IMG/VR virus record: IMGVR_UViG_3300021963_000063
Coordinates: 1-64,000 of that record
From: a virus
DNA: 64,000 nt
Reading direction: 5' to 3' (one strand)
A program made the position numbers and the translations under genes. Positions 29,182 to 37,043 of the stretch are shown here, piece after piece. A model generated the notes under the pieces. That model made no database searches. It had not been told where the DNA came from and saw only the letters and a list, made by a program, of their open reading frames with translations. Each line of letters opens with the position of its first letter. Positions within the stretch are counted from its first letter, which is position 1.

Positions 29182-29571
29182 TTAAGGAATCCACATCTTG
29201 AATTCACGAGTAGTAACTGTCATGTCTGACTTACCTGCGTGATAAACTTCAAGACCAACTGGCTGTCCCTTGTTTGCTTTGAAGAACCATGTTCCACTAT
29301 GAATATTATCTAGTCCTAAATCTAGCATTCTTTGACCTGTAAAGTCTGCCTCCTTAGTTCCAATATCTCTGGTAAAACGGATCTTCATGTTTGCTGCTCC
29401 ACCAAGCTCTGCTACATTAATGTAAAAAGCCCAGTTTGCAATTCCTGTAGTCTTTGGAACAATAGAATCTTCTGCTCCAAAGTCTAATTGTGTCCATGTC
29501 TTAGGACGTATTTTTTGTGGTGCTGGTTTAATTTTTGGATCGCCAGCTTTCCAAGATACATATTCGCTCAT
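29182..29571 (-). CDS. hypothetical beta-rich protein with FKMWIP end, 129 aa
   Basis: Start set at ATG 29571; the longer frame would lie in the promoter. The pattern KTWTQLDFGAEDSI, MKIRFTRDIG, SGTWFFKA and a C-terminal REFKMWIP parallels the protein at 30076-30582 (RWVTLKFKGQDHI, FIKIRLARVG, RQFKMWTP), so they are diverged paralogs flanking the M23 peptidase. It lacks the other's signal peptide. A cell-wall-binding or virion role is inferred from context. Probably translated from a leaderless mRNA. Confidence 0.65.
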   Translation of the reverse strand: MSEYVSWKAGDPKIKPAPQKIRPKTWTQLDFGAEDSIVPKTTGIANWAFYINVAELGGAANMKIRFTRDIGTKEADFTGQRMLDLGLDNIHSGTWFFKANKGQPVGLEVYHAGKSDMTVTTREFKMWIP

Positions 29572-29577
29572 GACCCA

Positions 29578-29607
29578 ATTATAACAAAAACCCTTAACAA
29601 AAGTCAA
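29578..29607 (-). promoter_or_regulatory. promoter giving a leaderless mRNA for the 129-aa protein
   Basis: Minus-strand TTGACT (29607-29602), 18-bp spacer, consensus TATAAT (29583-29578), then six bases to ATG 29571. The expected start point is the A of the ATG. Confidence 0.7.
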
Positions 29608-29630
29608 GGGTAAATGTTATTTTAGTTTGA

Positions 29631-30038
29631 TTAAGATGCAAGAATCTTAGCAGGATCAATATCCTTGCCAGCACTCCATCTAATGTTGTCTCTCATTTCA
29701 AAGTGTAAGTGAGGACCAGAGGAGTTGCCTGTATTACCAGATTCTCCAATGTGCTGTCCCTTTGTTACTTTGTCCCCAGCCTTAACTAGAGCCTTTGAAA
29801 GGTGTGCATAGATTACCCATCCACCTTCAACTTTTTGAACTAACTGTGTGCCGTAGCTGGCACCCCAGGATGCATTTTCAATCTTGCCATCTGCAACAGC
29901 AACAATATTTGTTCCTTCTTTGCAAGCATAATCTACTCCTGTATGGTAGCCCTTAGACCACATTTTACCAAGCTTCTTGTAAGGTGTTGTAACCTTACCG
30001 CCAACGATTGGTGAACCCATTCGAATCACTCTTTTCAT
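29631..30038 (-). CDS. M23 (LytM-type) peptidase, probable endolysin, 135 aa
   Basis: Single-domain M23 metallopeptidase: HTGVDY gives zinc ligands His32 and Asp36, YAHL the catalytic His79, and GPHLHFE His110/His112. The family cuts peptide cross-bridges of peptidoglycan. There is no signal peptide, so export needs a holin or it acts from the virion. It lies between two paralogous FKMW proteins and beside a secreted transglycosylase, so together they form the lytic set. Confidence 0.88.
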   Translation of the reverse strand: MKRVIRMGSPIVGGKVTTPYKKLGKMWSKGYHTGVDYACKEGTNIVAVADGKIENASWGASYGTQLVQKVEGGWVIYAHLSKALVKAGDKVTKGQHIGESGNTGNSSGPHLHFEMRDNIRWSAGKDIDPAKILAS

Positions 30039-30075
30039 AATAAATTAGGGGTTTTATTCCCAACTACATTATATC

Positions 30076-30582
30076 CTAGAGTGTACCCTCTGGAATAAAG
30101 TCAGAAAAATCAGCAGGGTAATCTGCACCTGGAGTCCACATTTTAAACTGTCTCATATCTGAAACATATGTATTGCTACCACCAGTAATTCTAATTTGTA
30201 CAATAACTGGTGAGTTTGTTTCAATTGCCCAGCAACCAGAGTTTACCCATATCTTATTTGGTTTACCTGTAACTGGATAGGTATTTGTTGCTGTGCTATT
30301 TAGACCATTTGATCCTACTCTAGCTAATCTAATTTTAATAAACTTAGGCTTCTTTTTACCTTTTGTTTTTACTGCTGCTTGATAACAAAACAAGGACCTA
30401 TTTCCATTTCCTTTAATATGATCTTGTCCCTTAAATTTAAGAGTTACCCACCTATCTTTTTTAATAGTTTGGCTAAACTCAGCTTTCTTTCTAATAGATT
30501 CTTCTGCGTTTGCAGGAATTACTGTTGATACTGCTAAAGCTAAAGCAGTAATAACAGCAATAATTGCCTTATAAATATTCAT
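30076..30582 (-). CDS. secreted FKMW-family protein, 168 aa
   Basis: Signal peptide (about 1-26, cut near NANA-EE) and a beta-rich domain with RWVTLKFKGQDHI, FIKIRLARVG, WVNSGCWAIE and RQFKMWTP, sharing the plan of the 29182-29571 protein. Two Cys (LFCYQ, SGCW) may pair outside the cell. Export plus proximity to the M23 peptidase suggests wall targeting or a surface role; function otherwise unknown. Confidence 0.65.
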   Translation of the reverse strand: MNIYKAIIAVITALALAVSTVIPANAEESIRKKAEFSQTIKKDRWVTLKFKGQDHIKGNGNRSLFCYQAAVKTKGKKKPKFIKIRLARVGSNGLNSTATNTYPVTGKPNKIWVNSGCWAIETNSPVIVQIRITGGSNTYVSDMRQFKMWTPGADYPADFSDFIPEGTL

Positions 30583-30666
30583 TTTTATCTCCCCTTAAAA
30601 TGCTATATATCTATCCTAGCATAGTAAGAGTTAAAAGACTGATTATTTAGTTATACATTTTATACG

Positions 30667-30739
30667 TCCCCAATAAGAGATTCGAACTCCTGACCTGTAG
30701 GGTAGAAACCTATTGCTCTATCCACTGAGCTAATTGGGG
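30667..30739 (-). tRNA. tRNA-Arg (anticodon TCT)
   Basis: 73-nt cloverleaf: acceptor CCCCAAT/ATTGGGG, D-stem GCTC/GAGC, anticodon stem ATAGG/CCTAC with a mismatch at the outer pair and loop TTTCTAC, T-stem AGGAG/CTCTT. Reads AGA/AGG codons, which are frequent in an AT-rich genome. Confidence 0.9.
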
Positions 30740-30743
30740 TTTG

Positions 30744-30816
30744 CTCCCCAACCTAGACTTGAACTAGGAACATGCAAATTAACAGTTTGCCGCTCTGCCG
30801 ATTGAGCTATTGGGGA
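30744..30816 (-). tRNA. tRNA-Asn (anticodon GTT)
   Basis: 73-nt cloverleaf with all stems paired: acceptor TCCCCAA/TTGGGGA, anticodon stem GCAAA/TTTGC with loop CTGTTAA, T-stem CCTAG/CTAGG, discriminator G. Four bases upstream of tRNA-Arg. Confidence 0.93.
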
Positions 30817-30835
30817 ATGATATTTAGTTATATCG

Positions 30836-30916
30836 TGGTAGAGAATGGAATCGAACCATCACAGCGAAAGCGATTGATTTACAGTCAATGGGGCTCACCA
30901 CCTGCCCAACTCTACC
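30836..30916 (-). tRNA. tRNA-Tyr (anticodon GTA)
   Basis: 81-nt cloverleaf with a short extra arm: acceptor GGTAGAG/CTCTACC, D-stem GGGC/GCCC, anticodon stem ATTGA/TCAAT with loop CTGTAAA, T-stem GATGG/CCATT. Six bases after the stop of the DUF7455-type gene, so likely processed from the same transcript. Confidence 0.92.
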
Positions 30917-30921
30917 TTTGT

Positions 30922-31131
30922 TTAAACAGAAGACGCTGAGTGATCGTTAATAAAATCTCTTTTATCAACAATTTCAAAAGCAAACTTAACTAATGCTTTT
31001 TCATTTTTTGTAAAGTGATGACCGCAGAAATAAAGTTCTCCAGTAACGCCTCTAACTAGAACAAAGGCTTGTGCTGCACATCTATCACAACGGTCTGCAA
31101 TTTGCAGTTGTCGTTCTTTTGTTTCTGTCAT
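30922..31131 (-). CDS. DUF7455-like Cys/His protein, 69 aa
   Basis: ADRCDRCAAQAFVLVRG followed by LYFCGHHFTKNEKAL matches a small actinobacterial family with a CxxC plus CxHH zinc site, seen widely in host chromosomes and their phages. It is therefore a host-lineage marker. Preceded by a consensus-type promoter and followed by three tRNA genes. Biochemical role unknown; the zinc site suggests a transcription-associated or structural function. Confidence 0.75.
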   Translation of the reverse strand: MTETKERQLQIADRCDRCAAQAFVLVRGVTGELYFCGHHFTKNEKALVKFAFEIVDKRDFINDHSASSV

Positions 31132-31156
31132 ACCAATCTCTTTTCTATTAGATTAT

Positions 31157-31185
31157 AGAATACACTAAAAAATAATAAATGTCAA
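31157..31185 (-). promoter_or_regulatory. promoter for the DUF7455-type gene and tRNA-Tyr/Asn/Arg
   Basis: Minus-strand TTGACA (31185-31180), 17-bp spacer, TATTCT (31162-31157), about 25 bp before ATG 31131. Confidence 0.7.
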
Positions 31186-31201
31186 TACAAACTATATGTC
31201 T

Positions 31202-31921
31202 TTATTTATTTATGCCGAATGCAGATCCAGCCCAAAGGCTTTTATTCATATCTGACTTGTTTTCTCTTCTATTTTTAATGCTGTTCCACTTAGCAGTTGA
31301 CCAAGTATATCCAGCGTCACCGCCCCAAAGATCCCAGGCAACTCTTCCTGGACTTGGGAAACCTTCTTCACCAGAACTAAATCCAGTGGCTTTCTTGTCT
31401 ACTTCGTGACGTGAGAAGAAAGAATACATACGAGCAACAGTAGACTCAGACAATTCTGTTCCATTAACAATTTGATTTGCTCTGGCTAAACCAACTCTTG
31501 TTCCACCACGCTTACCTTCTTTTTTCCACTCTAACGCTCTTCTAGCTGCTGACCTCATGCCATCTGTTGGTGTTAAATTAATATCTGCCTTAGACATATC
31601 ATCCATATCATTTGGATTATTATCTTCATCATCCATTTGACCAGATACATCTACATAGCCATCTGGAATAACTGCAAACCTACACTTGCCTTCTGGCTCA
31701 ACTTCAAATGCAATAATCTCACAAACATTTCCACCAGCATACAAGGCACAGTTGGAGCACTTAACACCAATTGCTTTTTCTTCATTAGATTCTGCAGGTT
31801 CGTAACCTGCCCAAATACCTGAACCATCTTCGTTGAATTTACCATATTGCTGTGCAATTTCAGCGAGGGCATCATGTAAAGCCTTTTCGTCAGGGGTAAG
31901 CAAGTTTTCTAAGTTATCCAT
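31202..31921 (-). CDS. actinophage head-region-type protein with SLWAGSAF tail, 239 aa
   Basis: Start at MDNLENLLTPDEK, since the longer frame overlaps the upstream gene. Residues about 53-86 hold a four-Cys site (CSNCALYAGGNVCE, EGKCRF). The central part SAARRALEWKKEGKRGGT, then HEVDKKATGFSSGEEGFPSPG and RVAWDLWGGDAG, is a recurrent actinophage domain of unknown role usually found near head genes. The C-terminus SLWAGSAFGINK shares SxWxGSAF with the 25626-25892 protein. Just after the terminase, so a packaging or head function is plausible. Confidence 0.7.
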   Translation of the reverse strand: MDNLENLLTPDEKALHDALAEIAQQYGKFNEDGSGIWAGYEPAESNEEKAIGVKCSNCALYAGGNVCEIIAFEVEPEGKCRFAVIPDGYVDVSGQMDDEDNNPNDMDDMSKADINLTPTDGMRSAARRALEWKKEGKRGGTRVGLARANQIVNGTELSESTVARMYSFFSRHEVDKKATGFSSGEEGFPSPGRVAWDLWGGDAGYTWSTAKWNSIKNRRENKSDMNKSLWAGSAFGINK

Positions 31922-31928
31922 AGTAATA

Positions 31929-32291
31929 TTATATACTATTTTCGTCAATCATAGCATTGACTTCAGCCATTAAAAGCCATTCTTCTTTAGTTAAATCATT
32001 TTCGTAATCTGCAAATTTTCTTGTTTTTTCATTCTCTTGTATGGTCCATGTACCGTTAGGATTCATTACAACCTCAAGCAATCCCTTTTGCCAGACATCA
32101 AAAACTAGGGCATTAGTAATAGCTAAATGTTCTTCAAAAACTTCAGGAAAATGCTCACCCATTTTTTTGGTCATCTTATAGACAAACTCCCCATCTGGAT
32201 CTATTCCAGAAATTTCAACATATCCGTTTTCAATCATGAAGGCAAACATTTCTTCTTCATCATATTCTTCTTCATCAAAATTATCAAACAT
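31929..32291 (-). CDS. hypothetical acidic protein, 120 aa
   Basis: Strong GGAGG ribosome site before ATG 32291. Very acidic N-terminus (MFDNFDEEEYDEEEMF), helical rest with DPDGEFVYKMT and NPNGTWTI, giving two beta-turn units. Between the terminase and the head-region-type gene. No family recognised. Confidence 0.6.
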   Translation of the reverse strand: MFDNFDEEEYDEEEMFAFMIENGYVEISGIDPDGEFVYKMTKKMGEHFPEVFEEHLAITNALVFDVWQKGLLEVVMNPNGTWTIQENEKTRKFADYENDLTKEEWLLMAEVNAMIDENSI

Positions 32292-32317
32292 TATACCTCC
32301 ATAATACTAGTATACAA

Positions 32318-34099
32318 CTAAATAAAACCAATTCCACTTAAGAAATCTGATATGTCATTTGGCATATCCTTAACACTTTTTTTAGGATCCTGATAAAAAG
32401 TATCCACTTTTTCTTTGTGGCTTGTATCTCTTGAGTCTCTAAAAGTATGTACTTCAATTTCTCTTGTTCCACGAGAAGTGTTTAAGATTGAATTATAAAT
32501 AGCACCGCAGACAGCATCTGCTAAATCTTTAGATCCTTTTCTTGGGTGATCTACTTTATCACGAATAATTCTTAATTGCAATAGCTCATCTACTAGCAAA
32601 TCAATTCTAGGTCCATAGATTCTTTCTTCTGCAACCAGCATCTGCATATCTTCGTAATGCTTTTTGGCTACAGACAAAGTTTCAGAATTCATTCCAAGAG
32701 ATTTGAGTTCATTCATAATATCAAATGAGTTCCATCTATCGAATGTAACCTTCTTAATTCTAAACCCTCTTGATCTAAGTTCAAGAATATAATTCTTTAC
32801 ATCCTTAAACTCAACAGTCTTATCTGCTGTTGGAGTCCACCACCTAACTGCATCAACAACAACAAATGGATTAATTACTTCATGATCATTAAAAGTATTA
32901 ATTGTTACCCACTTATCAACGTGTGCAAGGGCTACCGCACAGTGGTCATGCTTTTGTGCAAGGTCAACGTGAATATAATATTCTTTATCTTCTTGTGGCT
33001 TAAATGATTCAAAGAATCTTCCAGAGGCATCTACACCATTTGTACCACTAAAACAAGTTTCAATCTTTTCTCTTGAACGGAAGAAAGCATCAACAGCGTC
33101 TGGTGGCATACAGGCAAAACGAGAAAGAGCATCAATTGGATTTGTGTAAAATGCAATTTTAAAATCATCAATACTTCTTGTAGGATTGATTTCCCAAGTT
33201 GGTCTGCGTAATGCAAAAACTTTAGGAAACTTGTATGCATTGATATGATCTTCTTCCCATTCAACTGTAAATTCATTTGACGTTACGTTGTCTTCTACTG
33301 TTTCGTCAAGCTTAAATGTGTAGTCTTTAATCTTTACATCTTTGTCTGCAATTACAGCATCATATCTAGTTTGAATATAATCATTTTTATAACGAGGGAA
33401 GGAAAGCAATACTACTTTTCCAAAGTCAGGGAAACGAGAATCTACGGATGCACGATACATCTCATAGATTGCAGAAGCTGTTTTTGCTTGATCATGTCCA
33501 GATGTTGATTCTGTTGCAAAGCCTGAGATCTCATCAAGAATTACACATAGTACGTTGTATCCTTCCCATGATTCTCTTTCAGAGTGACCTGAGTGACAAG
33601 TAATACCTTTGTCAAAAGTTACAGAACCTGCAGTAGGAGTATACCTACCCTGGAACCAAGGTGACTTATCCAATCTTGTTTTAAAACCTTTAAAGAAAAC
33701 ATTCTTAGCCTGTTCAGAGTTAATAGCAATATTAAGAATATCAATAGAGTCACCTGGAGGCTTTCCATAATACTTTGCAGGGTCTTTTAGACACAACAAT
33801 AAATAAACCATATAGCTTACAGAAATGGTTGACATATAATCTTTTCCTGAACCCTTGCCAAGTTGTAAGATTACTTCGTTGCAGGTTTGATTCCACCTGT
33901 CTAATCCAGTTCTTTCTCCATAAAGATTTATCAAAGTTTCTTTTTTATAAATTTGACTCATTGCTTTAATAGCATCGTACTGATATTTTGATAGTGGAGG
34001 AAGACCTAGATAATCTTCTGATGTAACAAACTCTTCAAGTTCAACTGGATTTTCTTCAAACTCATCACCGCCAAGAAGACCAATAATATCTTCAAACAT
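32318..34099 (-). CDS. terL: terminase large subunit, 593 aa
   Basis: Packaging ATPase with Walker A GKGSGKD at about 81-87 and Walker B VLCVILDE with Asp189/Glu190, then the C-terminal RNase-H-like nuclease starting HVDLAQKHDHCAVALAHVD and with a later DAVCGAIYN acidic position. It drives DNA translocation into the prohead and cuts the concatemer. Starts by overlap with the upstream small-subunit candidate. Length is normal for the family. Confidence 0.93.
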   Translation of the reverse strand: MFEDIIGLLGGDEFEENPVELEEFVTSEDYLGLPPLSKYQYDAIKAMSQIYKKETLINLYGERTGLDRWNQTCNEVILQLGKGSGKDYMSTISVSYMVYLLLCLKDPAKYYGKPPGDSIDILNIAINSEQAKNVFFKGFKTRLDKSPWFQGRYTPTAGSVTFDKGITCHSGHSERESWEGYNVLCVILDEISGFATESTSGHDQAKTASAIYEMYRASVDSRFPDFGKVVLLSFPRYKNDYIQTRYDAVIADKDVKIKDYTFKLDETVEDNVTSNEFTVEWEEDHINAYKFPKVFALRRPTWEINPTRSIDDFKIAFYTNPIDALSRFACMPPDAVDAFFRSREKIETCFSGTNGVDASGRFFESFKPQEDKEYYIHVDLAQKHDHCAVALAHVDKWVTINTFNDHEVINPFVVVDAVRWWTPTADKTVEFKDVKNYILELRSRGFRIKKVTFDRWNSFDIMNELKSLGMNSETLSVAKKHYEDMQMLVAEERIYGPRIDLLVDELLQLRIIRDKVDHPRKGSKDLADAVCGAIYNSILNTSRGTREIEVHTFRDSRDTSHKEKVDTFYQDPKKSVKDMPNDISDFLSGIGFI

Positions 34100-34614
34100 T
34101 AGATCTCCTCTGCTTGACCTGTTACTTTGCTAAGCTTTCCAAATACAATTGGCTTACATCTTTCACAACCAGAAACTACATCACGAATAATCTCAACAAG
34201 CATCTGTTGCTTTTCTTCTGTCTCAACAATCTTTTCAGCCATCTCATTGTTATCAAGCATACCTGCTTTTTGAAGCATATCTATTTGTTTTTGTTGAACA
34301 TCTGCAACAAGTTTTAGTGCTGCAGTTTGTTGCGGAAGCTGTCCTTGTCTTTTAGCTTCTTCAATAACTTCCCACGCCTCTTTAATAAGCATCGAGTAAT
34401 GTTGGTCTGCACCTGCTAGTGCCTCACGAGCACGAACCTGAACTTGCCTATCGCTACGAATAACCATACGCCATTCGTCAAGGTATTCAATAACTTCAGC
34501 CCTCTTAAAGCCTGTTGCTTTAGAAATAGTTGTAGGGTTTGTATTACCCCTTAAAAACTCTTCCGCAACCTTATTAATGTTTTCCCAGCGATTTGCTAGT
34601 TCAATTTCAGACAT
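34099..34614 (-). CDS. putative terminase small subunit, 171 aa
   Basis: N-terminal helix-turn-helix (about 25-48, TTISKATGFKRAEVIEYLDE), long helical centre (about 60-140), and a C-terminal VSGCERCKPIVFG with a CxxC. DNA binding plus oligomerising helices directly upstream of the large terminase fit a small subunit that recognises packaging sites. Homology not certain. Confidence 0.6.
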   Translation of the reverse strand: MSEIELANRWENINKVAEEFLRGNTNPTTISKATGFKRAEVIEYLDEWRMVIRSDRQVQVRAREALAGADQHYSMLIKEAWEVIEEAKRQGQLPQQTAALKLVADVQQKQIDMLQKAGMLDNNEMAEKIVETEEKQQMLVEIIRDVVSGCERCKPIVFGKLSKVTGQAEEI

Positions 34615-34876
34615 TCTTCTTTACTCTTTTCTTCTTAGGTTTAATTATACCCTTAAAGTCGTGCAAATAAAAGGATCTATAGCCAGTTTGACCAATTACG
34701 TCAATCCATTCCTTGCCTGATTCAATGTTTTTTACATGCTTTTCAAACTTAAATTGTCCACGAACACTCTTTATTTTAACTAATGTTCCTGGAGTAATAA
34801 GTTCTTTGCCGTATTGATATTCAAATGATACCTCCCAGTTAGGGTTGTAGTTCATCTGAACTCTTTTCTTTGCCAT
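34607..34876 (-). CDS. hypothetical protein, DUF7246-like, 89 aa
   Basis: Start at MAKKRVQMNYNPNW, which follows the previous stop by one base. NPNWEVSFEYQYGKELITPG and RGQFKFEKHVKNIESGKEWIDV match a small actinophage protein that keeps an SH3-like beta barrel; the C-terminus is Lys-rich. Usually linked to replication or packaging genes. Family name by resemblance only. Confidence 0.6.
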   Translation of the reverse strand: MAKKRVQMNYNPNWEVSFEYQYGKELITPGTLVKIKSVRGQFKFEKHVKNIESGKEWIDVIGQTGYRSFYLHDFKGIIKPKKKRVKKNV

Positions 34877-34877
34877 T

Positions 34878-35051
34878 TTAACGGAATCCACCAGCAGTTG
34901 GAGCCCAAACAGATACGTTACCCAGAGTCCAACTACGCTTTAAGATATCTCCACATTCATTACAAACTTGATGGTCTCTATCATCTACATTAACTCCAGA
35001 CATTTCAATTGACTTATCACACTTAATGCAGGTATATTCATAAGTAGGAAT
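34878..35051 (-). CDS. FmdB-type zinc-ribbon protein with an ATT start codon, 57 aa
   Basis: From ATT 35051 the frame gives PTYEYTCIKCDKSIE and later CNECGD, the standard opening and two CxxC knuckles of FmdB-type zinc ribbons, which start M-P-T-Y-E-Y. GGAAGG lies eight bases upstream and no ATG, GTG or TTG in this frame precedes the motif before an in-frame stop. So ATT is very likely the start. Coupled tightly to the genes on both sides. Role probably regulatory or structural. Confidence 0.75.
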   Translation of the reverse strand: MPTYEYTCIKCDKSIEMSGVNVDDRDHQVCNECGDILKRSWTLGNVSVWAPTAGGFR

Positions 35052-35052
35052 T

Positions 35053-35298
35053 TTATTTACCTTCCAATCTATTTATTTCATCATTAATGTAAAATATTGC
35101 TTTTTGCAAATCTTCAATTTGTCTTTTATCATCTTTAATTCCAGCTCTCCAAAGATACTTGAAGGCATTACCAATGTTAAAATTTCTGTGACGAGTAATC
35201 TGAATGCATTCAACACCAGAGGGGTCTGATGTGTAGTGCATTGGGTGGTTTACCTGATCAACTTCAATGTGAAACTTATCATTCTTATATTCGTGCAT
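35053..35298 (-). CDS. DUF3310 protein, 81 aa
   Basis: The family motif VNHPMHYTSDPSGVECIQIT is followed by GNAFKYLWRAGIKD and IEDLQKAIFYINDEI, covering the full DUF3310 module. It is widespread in phages next to nucleotide-metabolism and replication genes; biochemical role still unclear. Overlaps the glycosyltransferase gene upstream by 14 bp. Confidence 0.9.
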   Translation of the reverse strand: MHEYKNDKFHIEVDQVNHPMHYTSDPSGVECIQITRHRNFNIGNAFKYLWRAGIKDDKRQIEDLQKAIFYINDEINRLEGK

Positions 35299-36328
35299 TT
35301 AAATCTCCATATATTTCTTTAATTCTAGGTACAGCGTGTCTAGCCGTAACATCTTCCCAGTTCCATTCTTTATGAATATCAATTGACTTATTAAAAGAAT
35401 CCTGGAATTCTTGTTCTCTATTATTATATACCTCTCGCATATTATATCTTACTGAATCAATTTTTGGAAGGTATATTTGTCCTAAATAGGTATCTTGTAG
35501 GTAATCTGGAAGACCATCTGGCACATCTACTAAATCACTTTCAATCTTATGAGATATAAAATCTTTATATTCTGCCCATTCCCAAGTTGTAATTGTTGGA
35601 AGTCCCGTTGCCATTGCTTCAAGTGGCATCATACCAAAACCCTCCCCCCAAGAAGGGTATACTAAGCAGTGAGTATTATGTAGCATCTTTAAGTAATCAT
35701 TAAAACCTAAAGACTGTTTTATTGTTTTAACATTCTTGTATGCAACTTCTGGTGCAACCTTTTTACCTGTACCATCATCAACTAGGATTGTATGACCACG
35801 ATCATATGCTTTAATAATCATAATTACATCTTCGTTATCTGCAAACTCTTCTAGGAAAGCTTCAACTGCTACCTGACCACCTTTACGAACATATGGCTCT
35901 CCAGTATGCAGGAAGAAAAACTTATCTTCTCTTAACTTTCTTTTTGCAGGAACAAACTTTCCAGATACTCCGTGTGGGTAAACATTGATTGGCTTATCAA
36001 CTTTCTTTCTAAAAACATCTGCTGTCCATGTTGATGCAGCCCATACCTCATCTGCTTTGTTTAAGCACTCTGCCCAGTAGTCAGATATCTCTGTTGTCTC
36101 ATGAGAGGAATAAGAAATATTATATGCTCCTGAAAACATAATGTGTTGATGTGGGGTAGCAAATGAAAGATTAACTTTAGAGTTTAGATCAAAGTTAGAT
36201 AAATGAAAACCATTATCAACAAAGCCCTGAGCCATATTTGCAGCAGCAGTTGGGTATCCCATATCCTGCTTACTAAAACCTTTATGAAGATTAACTCCCG
36301 TAAGATTTAACTTTATCTTTTCTTCCAT
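35285..36328 (-). CDS. GT4-like glycosyltransferase, 347 aa
   Basis: GT-B fold enzyme: HTGEPYVRKGGQVAVEAF in the nucleotide-binding domain and PSWGEGFGMMPLEAMATGLP with the catalytic-type Glu229 and Glu237 of the EX7E motif. N-terminal part has the YPTAAANMAQGF helix. It lies inside the replication block, apart from the other sugar genes, perhaps to glycosylate DNA or a host target, but no modified-base gene is visible. Confidence 0.85.
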   Translation of the reverse strand: MEEKIKLNLTGVNLHKGFSKQDMGYPTAAANMAQGFVDNGFHLSNFDLNSKVNLSFATPHQHIMFSGAYNISYSSHETTEISDYWAECLNKADEVWAASTWTADVFRKKVDKPINVYPHGVSGKFVPAKRKLREDKFFFLHTGEPYVRKGGQVAVEAFLEEFADNEDVIMIIKAYDRGHTILVDDGTGKKVAPEVAYKNVKTIKQSLGFNDYLKMLHNTHCLVYPSWGEGFGMMPLEAMATGLPTITTWEWAEYKDFISHKIESDLVDVPDGLPDYLQDTYLGQIYLPKIDSVRYNMREVYNNREQEFQDSFNKSIDIHKEWNWEDVTARHAVPRIKEIYGDLNARI

Positions 36329-36477
36329 GTCCTCTGATCCCTAATTAATCCAAAGTCTACCAGATGCCTGTATATGGTCTGATGACTTGTATCACATTCT
36401 TTTGCTATCTCTTCGATGGTCTTCTTATCTGTTAAGTACCTCTTAGATAGCCACACCTTTGACTTGTAGAGCTTCAT
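36313..36477 (-). CDS. small helix-turn-helix DNA-binding protein, 54 aa
   Basis: ATG 36477 overlaps the RuvC stop as ATGA. The motif KKTIEEIAKECDTSHQTIYR followed by HLVDFGLI is a canonical HTH of the resolvase/homeodomain-like type. The end overlaps the glycosyltransferase start by 16 bp. Probably a regulator or an accessory factor in DNA processing. Confidence 0.75.
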   Translation of the reverse strand: MKLYKSKVWLSKRYLTDKKTIEEIAKECDTSHQTIYRHLVDFGLIRDQRTWKKR

Positions 36478-37043
36478 ACACGCTCCGTAAGCGTTTTATA
36501 TGCGTAATAGGCTATTCCTACTGCATCGCCAACATCATTGTCTGAGATTGATGTACCAAACTTATCATTGAAGAAATCCATAGTCTTTTGTTTTCTAATT
36601 TCTCTAATTTTAGACTTGTACCATGTTACTGATTTACCTGGAAATTGATTTTGAATCTCAAGCTTTTGTGCCTTTGTGAAATTATTGTTTCCAATATAAG
36701 ACTGCCAGGAAATTGGAGCAACTGTTACTACATTAGTTTCTGGCTTTAAGATAACTGACAAGATAGCACCAACTACCATAGCAATCTTAATCCCAGCATC
36801 TGGTGACTTAACCATAATTGCTGATTCAACCGCAACATAATCTGGATTACAAAGTTTTGCAATTGCCTTAGCCTTGTTGTTAGCATCCTTAATTTTATCA
36901 TATATGTCTGAGCCTAAAATTGGAAGCTTACCCATTAGCACTGGTGTGCCATCCTCAAATAAACAAAACGCAACAGATGCAGTAGAGGCATCTATTCCTA
37001 ATACTCTATCTGCTTTTTGTTTTAGAAGTTTTGATAATTGCAT
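36474..37043 (-). CDS. RuvC-like Holliday-junction resolvase, 189 aa
   Basis: Start at MQLSKLL because AAAGGAGG precedes it; the longer frame sits in the upstream gene. RNase H fold with the acidic set: RVLGIDAST (first Asp), YVAVESAI (Glu), and SDNDVGDAVGIAYYA (C-terminal Asp pair). RuvC enzymes nick four-way junctions; phage versions help resolve recombination or packaging intermediates. Lies with the Cas4-like nuclease and RecA. Confidence 0.85.
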   Translation of the reverse strand: MQLSKLLKQKADRVLGIDASTASVAFCLFEDGTPVLMGKLPILGSDIYDKIKDANNKAKAIAKLCNPDYVAVESAIMVKSPDAGIKIAMVVGAILSVILKPETNVVTVAPISWQSYIGNNNFTKAQKLEIQNQFPGKSVTWYKSKIREIRKQKTMDFFNDKFGTSISDNDVGDAVGIAYYAYKTLTERV

